A stretch of 50,043 bases of DNA, taken from NCBI GenBank assembly GCA_964551835.1, contig CAZKEM010000089.1:1-50043 (forward strand). The letters are read 5' to 3'. Positions 35,360-43,868 of this stretch are shown in pieces (position 1 is the stretch's first letter; every line of letters begins with the position of its first letter). The notes below the pieces were generated by a model. It did not search any database and was not told the DNA's origin. It saw only the letters and a list, made by a program, of their open reading frames with translations. This stretch comes from JAHDCC01 sp964551835. GTDB taxonomy: Bacteria > Actinomycetota > Acidimicrobiia > Acidimicrobiales > SZUA-35. Made by a program: the position numbers and the translations under genes.

Positions 35360-36327
35360 CCTTTCTCAGCCCATGGCGACTTTTGTTCGTAATCCTCGTC
35401 GCAGCTCTTCTAATTGGCTACCTAATCGTCCAGCGCCAGCGCAAAAAATATGCTCTGCGTTTCTCATCCGTTGACATGTTCGACGGCATAGTTCCTGACC
35501 GGCCCGGTCTACGAACCCACTTACCGGCGATACTGACAATCCTGGCGTTGTTAGGAATGGTCCTCGGGTTCGCTCAGCCAGCCCGATCCGTCCAGGTTCC
35601 ACGAGAACGAGCAACCGTAATTGTTGCGATTGACGTATCGTTGTCAATGGAAGCTGACGACGTTTCGCCAACCCGCATCGAGGCGGCTCAAACCGCTGCT
35701 ACTACCTTCATCGAGGGCCTGCCACCGACCCTAAACGTCGGCGTCGTGTCATTTGCTGGGACAGCTTCGGTGTTATTGTCACCATCGACCGACCGAGAAT
35801 CAGCAATCAACACCATCTCTGGCCTTGAACTAGCCGAGCGAACCGCGGTCGGTGAATCTATTTTCACCTCCCTTGAAGCCATAAAGAACGTTCCCGTCGA
35901 CGCCGATGGCAACAGCGCACCGGCGGTCATCATCGTGCTTTCGGATGGAGAAACCACTGCTGGGCGTTCCGACTCATTGGCCGCCGAGGCTGCCGTCGAA
36001 GCGGGGGTGCCGGTCTCAACGATCTCGTTCGGAACCCCTTTTGGTTCAATTATCTACGACGACCCGACAACACCTGAGGTTGAGAACGCTCCAATCAACG
36101 TACCGGTTAACGAGTCAAGCCTACGAACCGTCTCTGATGCAACTGATGGCACGTTCTTTAGCGCCAGCTCGCTCGACGAACTGAACTCGGTCTACGATGA
36201 CATCGGCTCGGCGATCGGGTTTGAGACGGAAGAACAAGAGGTGACCGAATGGTTTCTCGGGGCATCCATTCTTCTGATGACCTTAGCCGCCACGCTGAAC
36301 CTGTTCTGGTTCCAACGGCTACCGTAA
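35356..36327 (+). CDS. VWA-domain membrane protein (BatA-like)
   Basis: A 323-aa membrane protein with an N-terminal helix (LLFVILVAALLIGYLIV), a second helix near residue 60 (LPAILTILALLGMVLGFAQP), a von Willebrand A domain and a C-terminal helix (FLGASILLMTLAATLNLFWF). The MIDAS motif DVSLS is intact (VIVAIDVSLSMEADDVSPTR), with TAVGESIFTSLEAI and VIIVLSDGETTAG following. ATG 35356 overlaps the DUF58 stop; the longer frame to 35284 is within DUF58. It completes the MoxR-DUF58-VWA module and converges on smc. Confidence 0.93.
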   Translation: MTFLSPWRLLFVILVAALLIGYLIVQRQRKKYALRFSSVDMFDGIVPDRPGLRTHLPAILTILALLGMVLGFAQPARSVQVPRERATVIVAIDVSLSMEADDVSPTRIEAAQTAATTFIEGLPPTLNVGVVSFAGTASVLLSPSTDRESAINTISGLELAERTAVGESIFTSLEAIKNVPVDADGNSAPAVIIVLSDGETTAGRSDSLAAEAAVEAGVPVSTISFGTPFGSIIYDDPTTPEVENAPINVPVNESSLRTVSDATDGTFFSASSLDELNSVYDDIGSAIGFETEEQEVTEWFLGASILLMTLAATLNLFWFQRLP

Positions 36328-36347
36328 CCTGATTAGGTTGGCCCTGA

Positions 36348-39300
36348 CTAGCCGGCCAGGCGATCGTCGACGCGTTCGGAAACCACGGTCGATGAACCAC
36401 CAGGTTTCATAGACACGCCGTAAAGAACGTCGCCGCCTTCCATTGTCCGCTTCTGGTGCGAAACGACAATGAGCTGTGCTTCTTTCCGGAACTCTTCGAT
36501 GAGCGACAAGAACCTGGTTAGGTTGATGTCGTCGAGCGCCGCTTCGACTTCGTCCATCACATAGAACGGCGATGGTCGGCTTCGGAACACCGCAAAAAGA
36601 AACGCTAAAGCGACAAGCGACCGCTCGCCACCTGAAAGAAGCGACAGCTTCTTCACATTCTTACCCGATGGTTTGGCTTCGATCTCTATGCCGCAATTGA
36701 GAACATCTTCCGGGTTGGTCAACGTCAGGTTACCTTTGCCCCCCGGAAACAAGATTACAAATAGCGACTTAAAATTCTCGGCCACATCGGCGTAGGCAGC
36801 CGCGAATACATTTACGATTTCGTCGTCGATCGAGCGAATCAACGTGTTTAGGTCACGACGGGCGTTGGTTACGTCGGACATCTGGGCTTCAAGAAATTCG
36901 TATCGTTCTTTCAGTTCTTCGAACTCTTCGATCGCAAGCGGATTTATGGCACCCATCAGACGAAGGTCCCGCTCGAGCTCCCGCAGTCGGGCCTCGGGCG
37001 TCTTGCCCTCCGGAATCTCTGGAGCGGCACAAGCCATGGCTGTTTCAGGCTCGACGTCGAAGTCCTGACGAAGAGCTTGAGTTAACGTTTCGAGCTTGAC
37101 TCGACTTTCGGTTTCAGCCAGTTCTAGCTGGTTATGTTTGTCGGTCTGTTCGGCAAGCGTCCGTTCGGTCATAAGCCGTCGCTCCCGCTGGCTCGTGAGT
37201 TCGGCGGAAACCTTGCGGGCAGCCTCGGACTGGGTTTGTTGCTCGTTGGCGAGCTGGCTGACCCAGCCGGTTGAAATAGTCAGCCGGGTCTCAAGCTCGT
37301 GGTCGAGTTCAGCGACGATCGCTAACGATGCTTCGATCTTGACTCGACGGGTCCTAGCTTGTTCTCGTTCTTCAACGAGGCGTTCAAGTCGCGACTCTGT
37401 CTCTGTCCATCGTTGCCCTAAGGCTGAGGTGTGCTGGTCTAGCGCAGAAACCCGAACCTCTAGTTCGGTCCGCTTGCTAGCCATCTCTCGGGCTCGTTCC
37501 TCGAGAGAACTTCGAGACTGGGCCAGCAATTCAGCCCGCCGCTTCTGCTCGGCTTCCTGTTCTTCGAGAGCCGGCAGATTCTCAGCTAGTTCGGATACTC
37601 GGAGACGTTCGACTTCGTGACGTCTCAGAAGTTCAGACAGCTGCGATTCGAGTTCGCCGTAGTCGGATACGAGTTGACCGTATTCCGACTTTGCCGACTC
37701 CAAACCACTTTCAGCCGACACCAAATTGTTCTTAGCTTTCTGGGTTTCAACCTCGGAATGGCGAACGTCTTGGCGGGCTTCGTCAACCGCGGTTTGAGCA
37801 CCGGTTGCTTCCGAGACTGCTTTGACAACAGCCTGCTGAGTTTCCTCGGTTCGGACAAGGGCTTCTTCCAAAGCAGCCCCCGTCGCACCCGTACTGTCGG
37901 CGCCGACCCGCCAACCATGTGGACCAAACCGGTCGCCGTATTTGGTCACGATCAACGCCGTTGGGTTATCGAGCGAAACCTCAATTGCCGATTCCCAGGT
38001 ACCATCGACGACCACCACCTCACCGAGAAGGCTGTCAAGTATGGGGTCAACATCGGAGCGTCGGGCTTTGACATGAGAGCGCAAAGACCTGCCGTCAACG
38101 ACAGGAGGGGTAGCGGCCTGGGTCGCCCCGGTTGACCCAAGTGCCAAAACCGCGCCGGCGGTGTCATTAGTGTTCAGCAGTGACAGTGCCTTGCGGGCAG
38201 CCCCAGCGCTGTCGATGACGATAGCCTGCAGAGCTTCACCAATAGCTGCAACTGCGGCGTCTTCCCAACCTTCGTCAATTGCGACTAGATCCAGCAACGT
38301 TCCGAGGACTCCGTCGGCGTCCGATAGCGTATCGATTCCGGCCTGGGCGCGGGCTTCGTCGAGTGCCTGGGTCAACGCGTCGGCTCGCGCTTTCCAACGA
38401 CTCGCATCTTTTTCGGCCTTCCGTCGTAGCTCTGCGGCTTCGGCCAGCCTCGATTCCGCCCGGGCAACGGCGGCTGTGGCAATCCCAACACCAGACTCGA
38501 GCTCTGGCACCGCTATCGATAGTTCATTGAACTGCGACTCGAACCGGTTACGCCGGTTGCTTAGTTCCTGTTGGCGTTCGTTGTTCGCAGCTATTTGTTC
38601 TTTGGTCGTTCCAACTTGCTGAGCAGTCCGGTCAAACGACGAACGGGCCGCTTGAAGCTCAACTCTCACCTCAGCGGCTTTCGTCGAGACTTCGACGACA
38701 CCGGTGTCCCATTCATTGTCGAAGGACAGCTGTTCGTCTGTAAGGGCCACTTCAGCCAGTTCGAGCTTCGAGAACTGCGGCCCGATTTCGGATTTCTCAG
38801 CCTCGGCCTCTTCGAGTTCTCGTTGAAGTCGAGCAGCTTCAGCTTCAAGGTTCGACACGACGCCTTCGTCGACCGAAACGTGAAGTTCACCTTCGAGCCG
38901 ACGGCGACGCTCTGTGACGACGTTGCGTTGTCCTCGGATTCGTTCCGTCAGGCTACGGGCCCGACCGATGACGTTGGCGATGTCGGATGTACCCAACGCG
39001 CTCAAATCAGACTCAGCTGAAAGGATCGATGCGTCGAGCGACCCCAGGGTAGCTTTTAAGTCGACGCTTTGCGTTCGAAGGTCGATGCGTTGGCGCCGGT
39101 CGGTTTCCAACTTGCCCTGCAAGGCCGAGAGTTCACGACCTACCAAGTGAGTCTTTAGCTGCGTCAGCTCACTGACGACGGCGTCATAGCGTCTCGCTGC
39201 GTCGGCTTGTTTTTCCAACGGACGGATTTGACGTTTAACCTCTCTTGTCACGTCCTTGATTCGAGCCATGTTTTCTTCGGTCGCTGCTAGTCGTCGCTCA

Positions 39301-39830
39301 GCACGTTCTTTACGCTTGCGAAACTTGAGTACCCCGGCAGCTTCTTCGATGATAGAACGGCGATCCTCTGGTCGAGCGTTCAAGACATCGTCAATACGCC
39401 CCTGTGAAACAATGATGTGTTGTTGACGTCCAACGCCAGAATCAGAAAGCAGCTCCTGGATGTCGAGCAACCGGCATGGAGACCCATTGATTAAATATTC
39501 GGATTCGCCAGACCGGAACAACGTCCGGGTAATCGTGACTTCCGTGAACTCGATCGGCAAGATTTGGTCGCTGTTGTCGATCGTTATCGAGACTTCAGCT
39601 CGACCTAAGGCCTTCTTTGACGTCGTTCCAGCGAAGATAACATCATCCATTTTTTGGGAACGAACTGTCTTTGGAGCTTGGGCGCCCAGGACCCAGGCTA
39701 TTGCGTCGACGACGTTAGACTTTCCGCTGCCGTTCGGGCCAACGACGACGGTAATTCCGGGCTCCAACACAAGCTTCGCTGGGTCGGCGAAACTCTTGAA
39801 TCCCTTGAGTGTGAGCTGTTTTAGGAACAC
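36348..39830 (-). CDS. smc: chromosome segregation protein SMC
   Basis: SMC is the ring-shaped ATPase that compacts and segregates the chromosome with ScpA/ScpB. The 1160-aa protein has the N-terminal Walker A (VVGPNGSGKSNVVDAIAWVL), two long coiled coils, a hinge around 500-650 (GVLGTLLDLVAIDEGWEDAA), the signature LSGGERSLVALAFLFAVFRS and Walker B PFYVMDEVEAALDD. The GTG start at 39830 lies three bases after the mutM-like stop. Length is normal and no frameshift is seen. Confidence 0.97.
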   Translation of the reverse strand: MFLKQLTLKGFKSFADPAKLVLEPGITVVVGPNGSGKSNVVDAIAWVLGAQAPKTVRSQKMDDVIFAGTTSKKALGRAEVSITIDNSDQILPIEFTEVTITRTLFRSGESEYLINGSPCRLLDIQELLSDSGVGRQQHIIVSQGRIDDVLNARPEDRRSIIEEAAGVLKFRKRKERAERRLAATEENMARIKDVTREVKRQIRPLEKQADAARRYDAVVSELTQLKTHLVGRELSALQGKLETDRRQRIDLRTQSVDLKATLGSLDASILSAESDLSALGTSDIANVIGRARSLTERIRGQRNVVTERRRRLEGELHVSVDEGVVSNLEAEAARLQRELEEAEAEKSEIGPQFSKLELAEVALTDEQLSFDNEWDTGVVEVSTKAAEVRVELQAARSSFDRTAQQVGTTKEQIAANNERQQELSNRRNRFESQFNELSIAVPELESGVGIATAAVARAESRLAEAAELRRKAEKDASRWKARADALTQALDEARAQAGIDTLSDADGVLGTLLDLVAIDEGWEDAAVAAIGEALQAIVIDSAGAARKALSLLNTNDTAGAVLALGSTGATQAATPPVVDGRSLRSHVKARRSDVDPILDSLLGEVVVVDGTWESAIEVSLDNPTALIVTKYGDRFGPHGWRVGADSTGATGAALEEALVRTEETQQAVVKAVSEATGAQTAVDEARQDVRHSEVETQKAKNNLVSAESGLESAKSEYGQLVSDYGELESQLSELLRRHEVERLRVSELAENLPALEEQEAEQKRRAELLAQSRSSLEERAREMASKRTELEVRVSALDQHTSALGQRWTETESRLERLVEEREQARTRRVKIEASLAIVAELDHELETRLTISTGWVSQLANEQQTQSEAARKVSAELTSQRERRLMTERTLAEQTDKHNQLELAETESRVKLETLTQALRQDFDVEPETAMACAAPEIPEGKTPEARLRELERDLRLMGAINPLAIEEFEELKERYEFLEAQMSDVTNARRDLNTLIRSIDDEIVNVFAAAYADVAENFKSLFVILFPGGKGNLTLTNPEDVLNCGIEIEAKPSGKNVKKLSLLSGGERSLVALAFLFAVFRSRPSPFYVMDEVEAALDDINLTRFLSLIEEFRKEAQLIVVSHQKRTMEGGDVLYGVSMKPGGSSTVVSERVDDRLAG

Positions 39831-39833
39831 GTC

Positions 39834-40673
39834 TTACACCTGGGTGTTACAGAAGAACACGACGTGGTGTTTGAAGCTGGTTTTTTGAATCGGCTCTCGA
39901 GACCTCGGGCTGAGTTCGCCTGCCTTGCCGTAGACGGCTAGATACTCGCTGTACTCGCCGGGTTCACCGAGAACCGTGTCGAACGGCCGGGTTTCGAGGG
40001 AGGTCCCGCCGTGCTTGATAGCGTCGTGGATTACTCCTGCCACCGATCGGTACAGGCGGCGAATCTCTTGGGTGGACAATTCGTTACTCACTCGATCATG
40101 ACGTAGGCCAGCGTCAAACAGAATCTCATTGCTGTAGATCTCACCGATCCCGACAAATAAGGTTGGGTCGGACAACAACAATTTTAGCGGAACTTTGTGA
40201 GAGCGAATCAGACGGCCAAAGTCGACCCAGGAAACCGGACGGCTTTGCAAATCGAGCCCGGTAGACAGTGGGTCGGGAAGCACTGGGTCGAGGTCTTCAT
40301 CGGAAACCACCTGAACCGAGCTGGATCCTTCGCTGTCGAAAATGCGAAGATCTCCGCCTTGGGTGAAGGTCAAGATACCAACGGTATCCGGGGACTTGTC
40401 TTGACGGGAGGGCATGCGACCAAGCCTGCCATGCTCGCCGAGTTCGATGACGATTACGAACTCGTTGGTAAGTCGAATTAGGATGTGGAGCGCTACTCGC
40501 TCAACGGTGGCGATCTTCGCTCCTTCGATGTTGACCCCAAAGGCCTTTTTGGATCGAAGACCGGGGAACGACTTCAGGCCGGTTACTTCAGCCGATTTCA
40601 CCTTCCGACCGATAATGTCCCGTTCGAGATCTCGTCTGTAGGTTTCTATTTCCGGTAGCTCGAGTTCTATCAT
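39834..40673 (-). CDS. mutM: MutM/Fpg-like protein lacking catalytic residues and zinc finger
   Basis: Position (rnc-mutM-smc) and overall length (279 aa) match formamidopyrimidine-DNA glycosylase. The H2TH region is recognisable (LFVGIGEIYSNEILFDAGLR). Key residues are gone. The N-terminus reads MIELELPEIET, so the catalytic N-terminal Pro of PELPEVET is replaced by Leu and is not terminal. The beta-hairpin Lys (RRGKY in the family) is Leu (ERVALHILIRL). The conserved Asn of GNIY is Glu. The YTDPRRFG loop is IFDSEGSSS. The C-terminal zinc finger keeps one of four Cys (SPRS, FFCNTQV). AAGGA before ATG 40673 supports this start, which overlaps the rnc stop (TGATG). Likely a non-glycosylase DNA-binding relative. 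Confidence 0.85.
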   Translation of the reverse strand: MIELELPEIETYRRDLERDIIGRKVKSAEVTGLKSFPGLRSKKAFGVNIEGAKIATVERVALHILIRLTNEFVIVIELGEHGRLGRMPSRQDKSPDTVGILTFTQGGDLRIFDSEGSSSVQVVSDEDLDPVLPDPLSTGLDLQSRPVSWVDFGRLIRSHKVPLKLLLSDPTLFVGIGEIYSNEILFDAGLRHDRVSNELSTQEIRRLYRSVAGVIHDAIKHGGTSLETRPFDTVLGEPGEYSEYLAVYGKAGELSPRSREPIQKTSFKHHVVFFCNTQV

Positions 40674-41386
40674 CAGGTTTCCTTGCCTTGGTGCGCCGGC
40701 GCCATGACAGCCTCATAGGCGGTTTGGGCCGCGACTTGTTCGGCACGTTTTTTGGACGACCCAACACCTTGACCCAACACAGCGTTGTCTACCAGAGTGG
40801 TGGCGACAAACGTCTTGTCGTGATCTGGTCCAGACTCGTCGATCTCGTAAACTGGCGTGCCCATCGACTCGCGGGCGGTTAGCTCTTGTAACTGCGTCTT
40901 GTAGTCTTTGTGTCCTGGACGCTCTGCGGCCGCAGTAATCGACGGCAGAGCGATTCCCATCACTACTTCTCGTGCCACTTCAAACCCACCGTCGACATAG
41001 ATGGCTCCGAGGAGGGCTTCGCATGCATCGGCGAGGATCGACTCCTTTTGCCGACCCCCAGACTGGTTTTCACCTCGACCCAAACGCAGGTATTCTCCAA
41101 CTCCGTATTTCGCTGCTAGTTCGGCGAGGGTCGCCGTATTAACGACCGATGCCCTCAGCTTAGCTAACTGGCCTTCAGCCAAGTCCGGATAGTTCGTGTA
41201 GATATAGTCGGTTACGACTAACCCGAGGACGGAATCACCCAAGAACTCCAATCGTTCATTTGACTGTGTTCCTGCGTGTTCGGCACAGTAGCTTCGATGG
41301 GTTAAAGCCAGTTGGAGCAGCCCTACGTCATCGAATGTGTGACCTAGTCCGGTGCACGTTCCGTTGGTTTCACCAGTGAATGTCAG
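40673..41386 (-). CDS. rnc: ribonuclease III, CTG start codon
   Basis: RNase III cuts double-stranded RNA in rRNA processing. The catalytic domain shows LLQLALTHRSYCAEHAG, SNERLEFLGDSVLG and DACEALLGAIYVDGG; the dsRNA-binding domain shows DYKTQLQELTARESMGTPVY and GSSKKRAEQVAAQTAYEAV. The frame has no ATG, GTG or TTG before Leu 46, and an in-frame TGA lies at 41405-41407. The only sensible start is CTG 41386, which overlaps the acpP stop as CTGA and has AGGGG seven bases upstream. This gives 237 aa with the normal N-terminus (LGHTFDD). A TTG at 41251 would remove the conserved THRSY helix. Confidence 0.93.
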   Translation of the reverse strand: MTFTGETNGTCTGLGHTFDDVGLLQLALTHRSYCAEHAGTQSNERLEFLGDSVLGLVVTDYIYTNYPDLAEGQLAKLRASVVNTATLAELAAKYGVGEYLRLGRGENQSGGRQKESILADACEALLGAIYVDGGFEVAREVVMGIALPSITAAAERPGHKDYKTQLQELTARESMGTPVYEIDESGPDHDKTFVATTLVDNAVLGQGVGSSKKRAEQVAAQTAYEAVMAPAHQGKET

Positions 41387-41682
41387 GAGCTGGCCCCTGC
41401 CTTTTCATACACGTAGTCGACGGCATCTCGCACACTCTTTAGATCCTGGAGGTCTTCATCCTCGATCCGGAAGCCGGCGATTCGGTCGGCCAGCTCCTCT
41501 TCTAATGCTTCGACTAGTTCGATTAACGCCAGCGAGTCGGCATCAAGGTCATCAGCGAATGAATCGCCTTCACGAATTTGATCGGGCTCTATTTCCAAAA
41601 TGTCGGCCAGACGATCCCGAACCAAGTCAACAACTTCGGCGCGACTCATCGGAGATTGCTCGACTTGCGTTTCAGCAGGCAT
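41383..41682 (-). CDS. acpP: acyl carrier protein
   Basis: ACP carries growing fatty acyl chains on a phosphopantetheine arm. The attachment Ser lies in DDLDADSLALIELVEALEEE (Ser 50). The N-terminus has about 12 residues more than E. coli AcpP. AGGAG four bases before ATG 41682 is a strong ribosome site. It is followed by rnc with a four-base overlap and preceded by plsX, grouping fatty acid and phospholipid synthesis genes. Confidence 0.96.
   Translation of the reverse strand: MPAETQVEQSPMSRAEVVDLVRDRLADILEIEPDQIREGDSFADDLDADSLALIELVEALEEELADRIAGFRIEDEDLQDLKSVRDAVDYVYEKAGASS
41394..41398 (-). promoter_or_regulatory. Shine-Dalgarno deciding the rnc CTG start
   Basis: AGGGG within the last codons of acpP, separated by seven bases from CTG 41386. 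It supports translation re-initiation at the CTGA overlap. Confidence 0.6.
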
Positions 41683-41748
41683 TTTTCTCCTTGGTTGATC
41701 GATACGGCGAGTTCAAGCCTAGTGTCTTTTTCTGCCAATAACGGGAAC

Positions 41749-41757
41749 TGTGGATAA
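41749..41757. promoter_or_regulatory. single consensus DnaA box
   Basis: TGTGGATAA (TTATCCACA on the minus strand) is an exact DnaA-box 9-mer, directly beside the plsX stop and 67 bases upstream of acpP. It is alone, and one exact match in 50 kb is not unlikely by chance. Confidence 0.3.
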
Positions 41758-42765
41758 CTACCCGGTGGCACCTATAGCTCGCCGTAGGTTCGACACGACA
41801 CCCTCGGAATCAAGCTGTTTGGCGGTCTTCACCGCGTTCGAGATGTTCTCCGAGGTAGCTGAGCCATGTGAGATCATGGTCACGCCCCTGGTACCCAACA
41901 GCATGGCCGACCCGATATTGCCCGAGTTATATGTTTCCCAGAGCGGTTCGAGTAGTGGTGAGGCTGTCCGTTCGGCCTCTGGGTCCTTTTTTAGTTCAGT
42001 TCGCATAGCGGCTGCGTAGCTGCTATTAAATCCTTCCAGAGTCTTAAGGACTACGTTTCCAGTGAATCCGTCACACACGATGACGTCGGCGGCACCAGCC
42101 AACAGGTCGCTCGCTTCGACATTACCCACGTAGTCGGCGCCTACAGATTCCGCCCATTCGGGCTCCCGGAGCAGGTCGACGGTTTCTTTCACCAAAGCGT
42201 TACCTTTACCGGCTTCTTCGCCGATCGTCAGTACACCCACCCTTGGTCGTTCAATCTTAAATCGGGTGGTGGCGTATACCGATCCGAGAATGGCGAACTG
42301 GCGGAGCCATTCGGGCTGACAGTCGGCGTTTGCCCCGATGTCAAGGATCGTGGTTGGAGTAGAACCTAATACGGGGAACGGTCCCGCTATAGCGGGACGA
42401 GAAACACCTTTGATGCGACCGAGCCGAAGTAGCGATGATGCCATTGCAGCTCCGGTATTCCCAGCACTTAACGCAGCACAGGCCTCGCCGTCGCGGACCG
42501 CTTCCATGGTACGGACTACCGACGAGTCCCGAAGCTTTCGAACCGATGACGCCGGTTCGGCATGCATCTCAATCACTTCCGACGCCGGTTTAACCGACAC
42601 ATTCTCGGTTCGCGAACCAACACGGTCCGAGATTGTCTCTGGGTCGCCAACTAGTAAGACCGGCAAGTCGTGGCGGTCAACGGCTAAAAGAGCACCCTCG
42701 ATCAAGGCTTCGGGTGCGTTGTCCCCGCCCATTACATCGATAGCGACAGGAAGCTGCTCGGTCAT
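41758..42765 (-). CDS. plsX: phosphate acyltransferase PlsX
   Basis: PlsX converts acyl-ACP to acyl-phosphate for phosphatidic acid synthesis. The 335-aa protein has VAIDVMGGDNAPEALIEGAL, SAGNTGAAMASSLLRLGRIK, RPAIAGPFP, DIGANADCQPEWLRQFA and VCDGFTGNVVLKTLEGF, all diagnostic. It begins 33 bases after rpmF, the common rpmF-plsX pairing, and precedes acpP. Confidence 0.97.
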   Translation of the reverse strand: MTEQLPVAIDVMGGDNAPEALIEGALLAVDRHDLPVLLVGDPETISDRVGSRTENVSVKPASEVIEMHAEPASSVRKLRDSSVVRTMEAVRDGEACAALSAGNTGAAMASSLLRLGRIKGVSRPAIAGPFPVLGSTPTTILDIGANADCQPEWLRQFAILGSVYATTRFKIERPRVGVLTIGEEAGKGNALVKETVDLLREPEWAESVGADYVGNVEASDLLAGAADVIVCDGFTGNVVLKTLEGFNSSYAAAMRTELKKDPEAERTASPLLEPLWETYNSGNIGSAMLLGTRGVTMISHGSATSENISNAVKTAKQLDSEGVVSNLRRAIGATG

Positions 42766-42798
42766 AGAACAACACCAAACACAATCTGGTCCGTCGTT

Positions 42799-42978
42799 TT
42801 AGTCGACTTCGACGGCTTGGCGACCGGCGTACCAGCCGCATTCGCCACATACTCTGTGGGGCAGCTTCACTGCACCACAGCGAGAGCATTTGGTTTTCGC
42901 CGGAGCTGAAATTGACCAGGCGGAGGCCCGTCGGCTCCGGGTCTTCGATTTGGATTTCTTTTTCTTGGGGACAGCCAT
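42799..42978 (-). CDS. rpmF: 50S ribosomal protein L32
   Basis: A 59-aa product too short for most ORF lists. It reads MAVPKKKKSKSKTRSRRAS, then a zinc ribbon CSRCG and CGECGWYAGRQAVEVD with four cysteines in CxxC pairs (CSRC, CGEC). This is the zinc-binding form of L32. The ATG at 42978 begins the universal MAVPKKK motif. It lies 180 bases downstream of the DUF177 gene and 33 upstream of plsX, the classic order. Confidence 0.96.
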   Translation of the reverse strand: MAVPKKKKSKSKTRSRRASAWSISAPAKTKCSRCGAVKLPHRVCGECGWYAGRQAVEVD

Positions 42979-43042
42979 ACGTAGTCCTGGAATTCGATCT
43001 TCACTATATGAATGTCAGCCCCCTTTTGGAAACCGACAACCG

Positions 43043-43057
43043 ACCACCAACGGTGGT
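43043..43057. repeat. hairpin between DUF177 gene and rpmF
   Basis: ACCACC, AAC, GGTGGT: a perfect 6-bp stem with a 3-base loop in the 180-base gap upstream of rpmF. No T-run follows on the minus strand, so it may be a leader or processing element rather than a terminator. Confidence 0.35.
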
Positions 43058-43158
43058 ACGACCGATTCAGAGTATCCGTTTGTTGCCGCTACCCAACCCG
43101 AATACAAAACTGGTGGCGAAGATGACATGACCGGGCACCGATAAGACCTGGAATTATC

Positions 43159-43716
43159 TTAGTCTTCGCTAAACGTTAAGCCATCAAGGGCAGCCCAGCG
43201 GGGATCGGGACCATTGTCGACCAAAGCCCGTTCACCCTCGATCTCGGCCGGGTAACGGGAAGGGTCTGGTCCTTCACATGCAGGCCCACAAAGTGGGGCG
43301 AGCGGCAATGACAACACCACTGCGTCTCGGACGACCGGAAGAAGGTCGATTTGTTGACCGTCAAAGTCAATCAGCCCCGAGTCTTCCGGAGCCTCGAGTT
43401 GAAAAATCTCATCTATGTCAACTTCCTGGGTCCGTTCGACCATCTCAAGACAACGACGACAATCCGCTTCCCACCCAAATTTGACCATGCCGGTAACCGA
43501 TACGCCCCGTTCAATCGACTCAATCAGCACCTGACCAACTACAGGATCCGATGTGGTACGACTTTGAATCACCACAGTGGTCGGCAAAACAACGTCGACC
43601 GGTTCGGTCCGTTTTTCGCCAAGCGTCTTGCGTAAGTCCCCTACATAGACTGGCAGCTTTGTTACCAATTTCGTCGTATCTGCGAGAGAATTAGCAGAAT
43701 GTTCGTTTGAGCCCAT
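43159..43716 (-). CDS. DUF177 (YceD-like) protein
   Basis: DUF177 proteins sit beside rpmF across bacteria and are linked to 23S rRNA/ribosome accumulation. The 185-aa product has TKLPVYVGDLRKTLGEKRTE, the cysteine pair WEADCRRCLEMVE, LVVRDAV-type VVRDAVVLSLPLAPLCGPAC and the ending DPRWAALDGLTF, which is typical of actinobacterial members. ATG 43716 has GAAGG seven bases upstream; the frame to 43812 would add an implausible Phe/Trp-rich leader. Confidence 0.9.
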   Translation of the reverse strand: MGSNEHSANSLADTTKLVTKLPVYVGDLRKTLGEKRTEPVDVVLPTTVVIQSRTTSDPVVGQVLIESIERGVSVTGMVKFGWEADCRRCLEMVERTQEVDIDEIFQLEAPEDSGLIDFDGQQIDLLPVVRDAVVLSLPLAPLCGPACEGPDPSRYPAEIEGERALVDNGPDPRWAALDGLTFSED

Positions 43717-43868
43717 TACCAAACCTTCGAGTATTCGACAGAAATTGTCAAACCAGAATGCGAACCAGTGGAAAATCACCCAACAGTTAAACGGTTTGGC
43801 GTTGCCGACCAATAACGTTCCAGCTGCGGTAGCGGGTCAACCTTGTACGCCTGCAAACAATCGCCCGA

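Noticed and set aside
36338..36358. TGGCC...GGCCA inverted repeat between the VWA gene and smc
   Set aside because: Short stem with a large loop, no T-run on either strand; not a convincing terminator.
37096..38135. Two open frames of 174 and 172 codons on the plus strand
   Set aside because: They lie wholly opposite smc, whose frame is intact and clearly the real gene; their Ser/Arg-rich composition is that of an antisense shadow.
41251..41253. TTG as start of rnc
   Set aside because: It would remove the conserved LALTHRSY and SNER segment of the RNase III domain.
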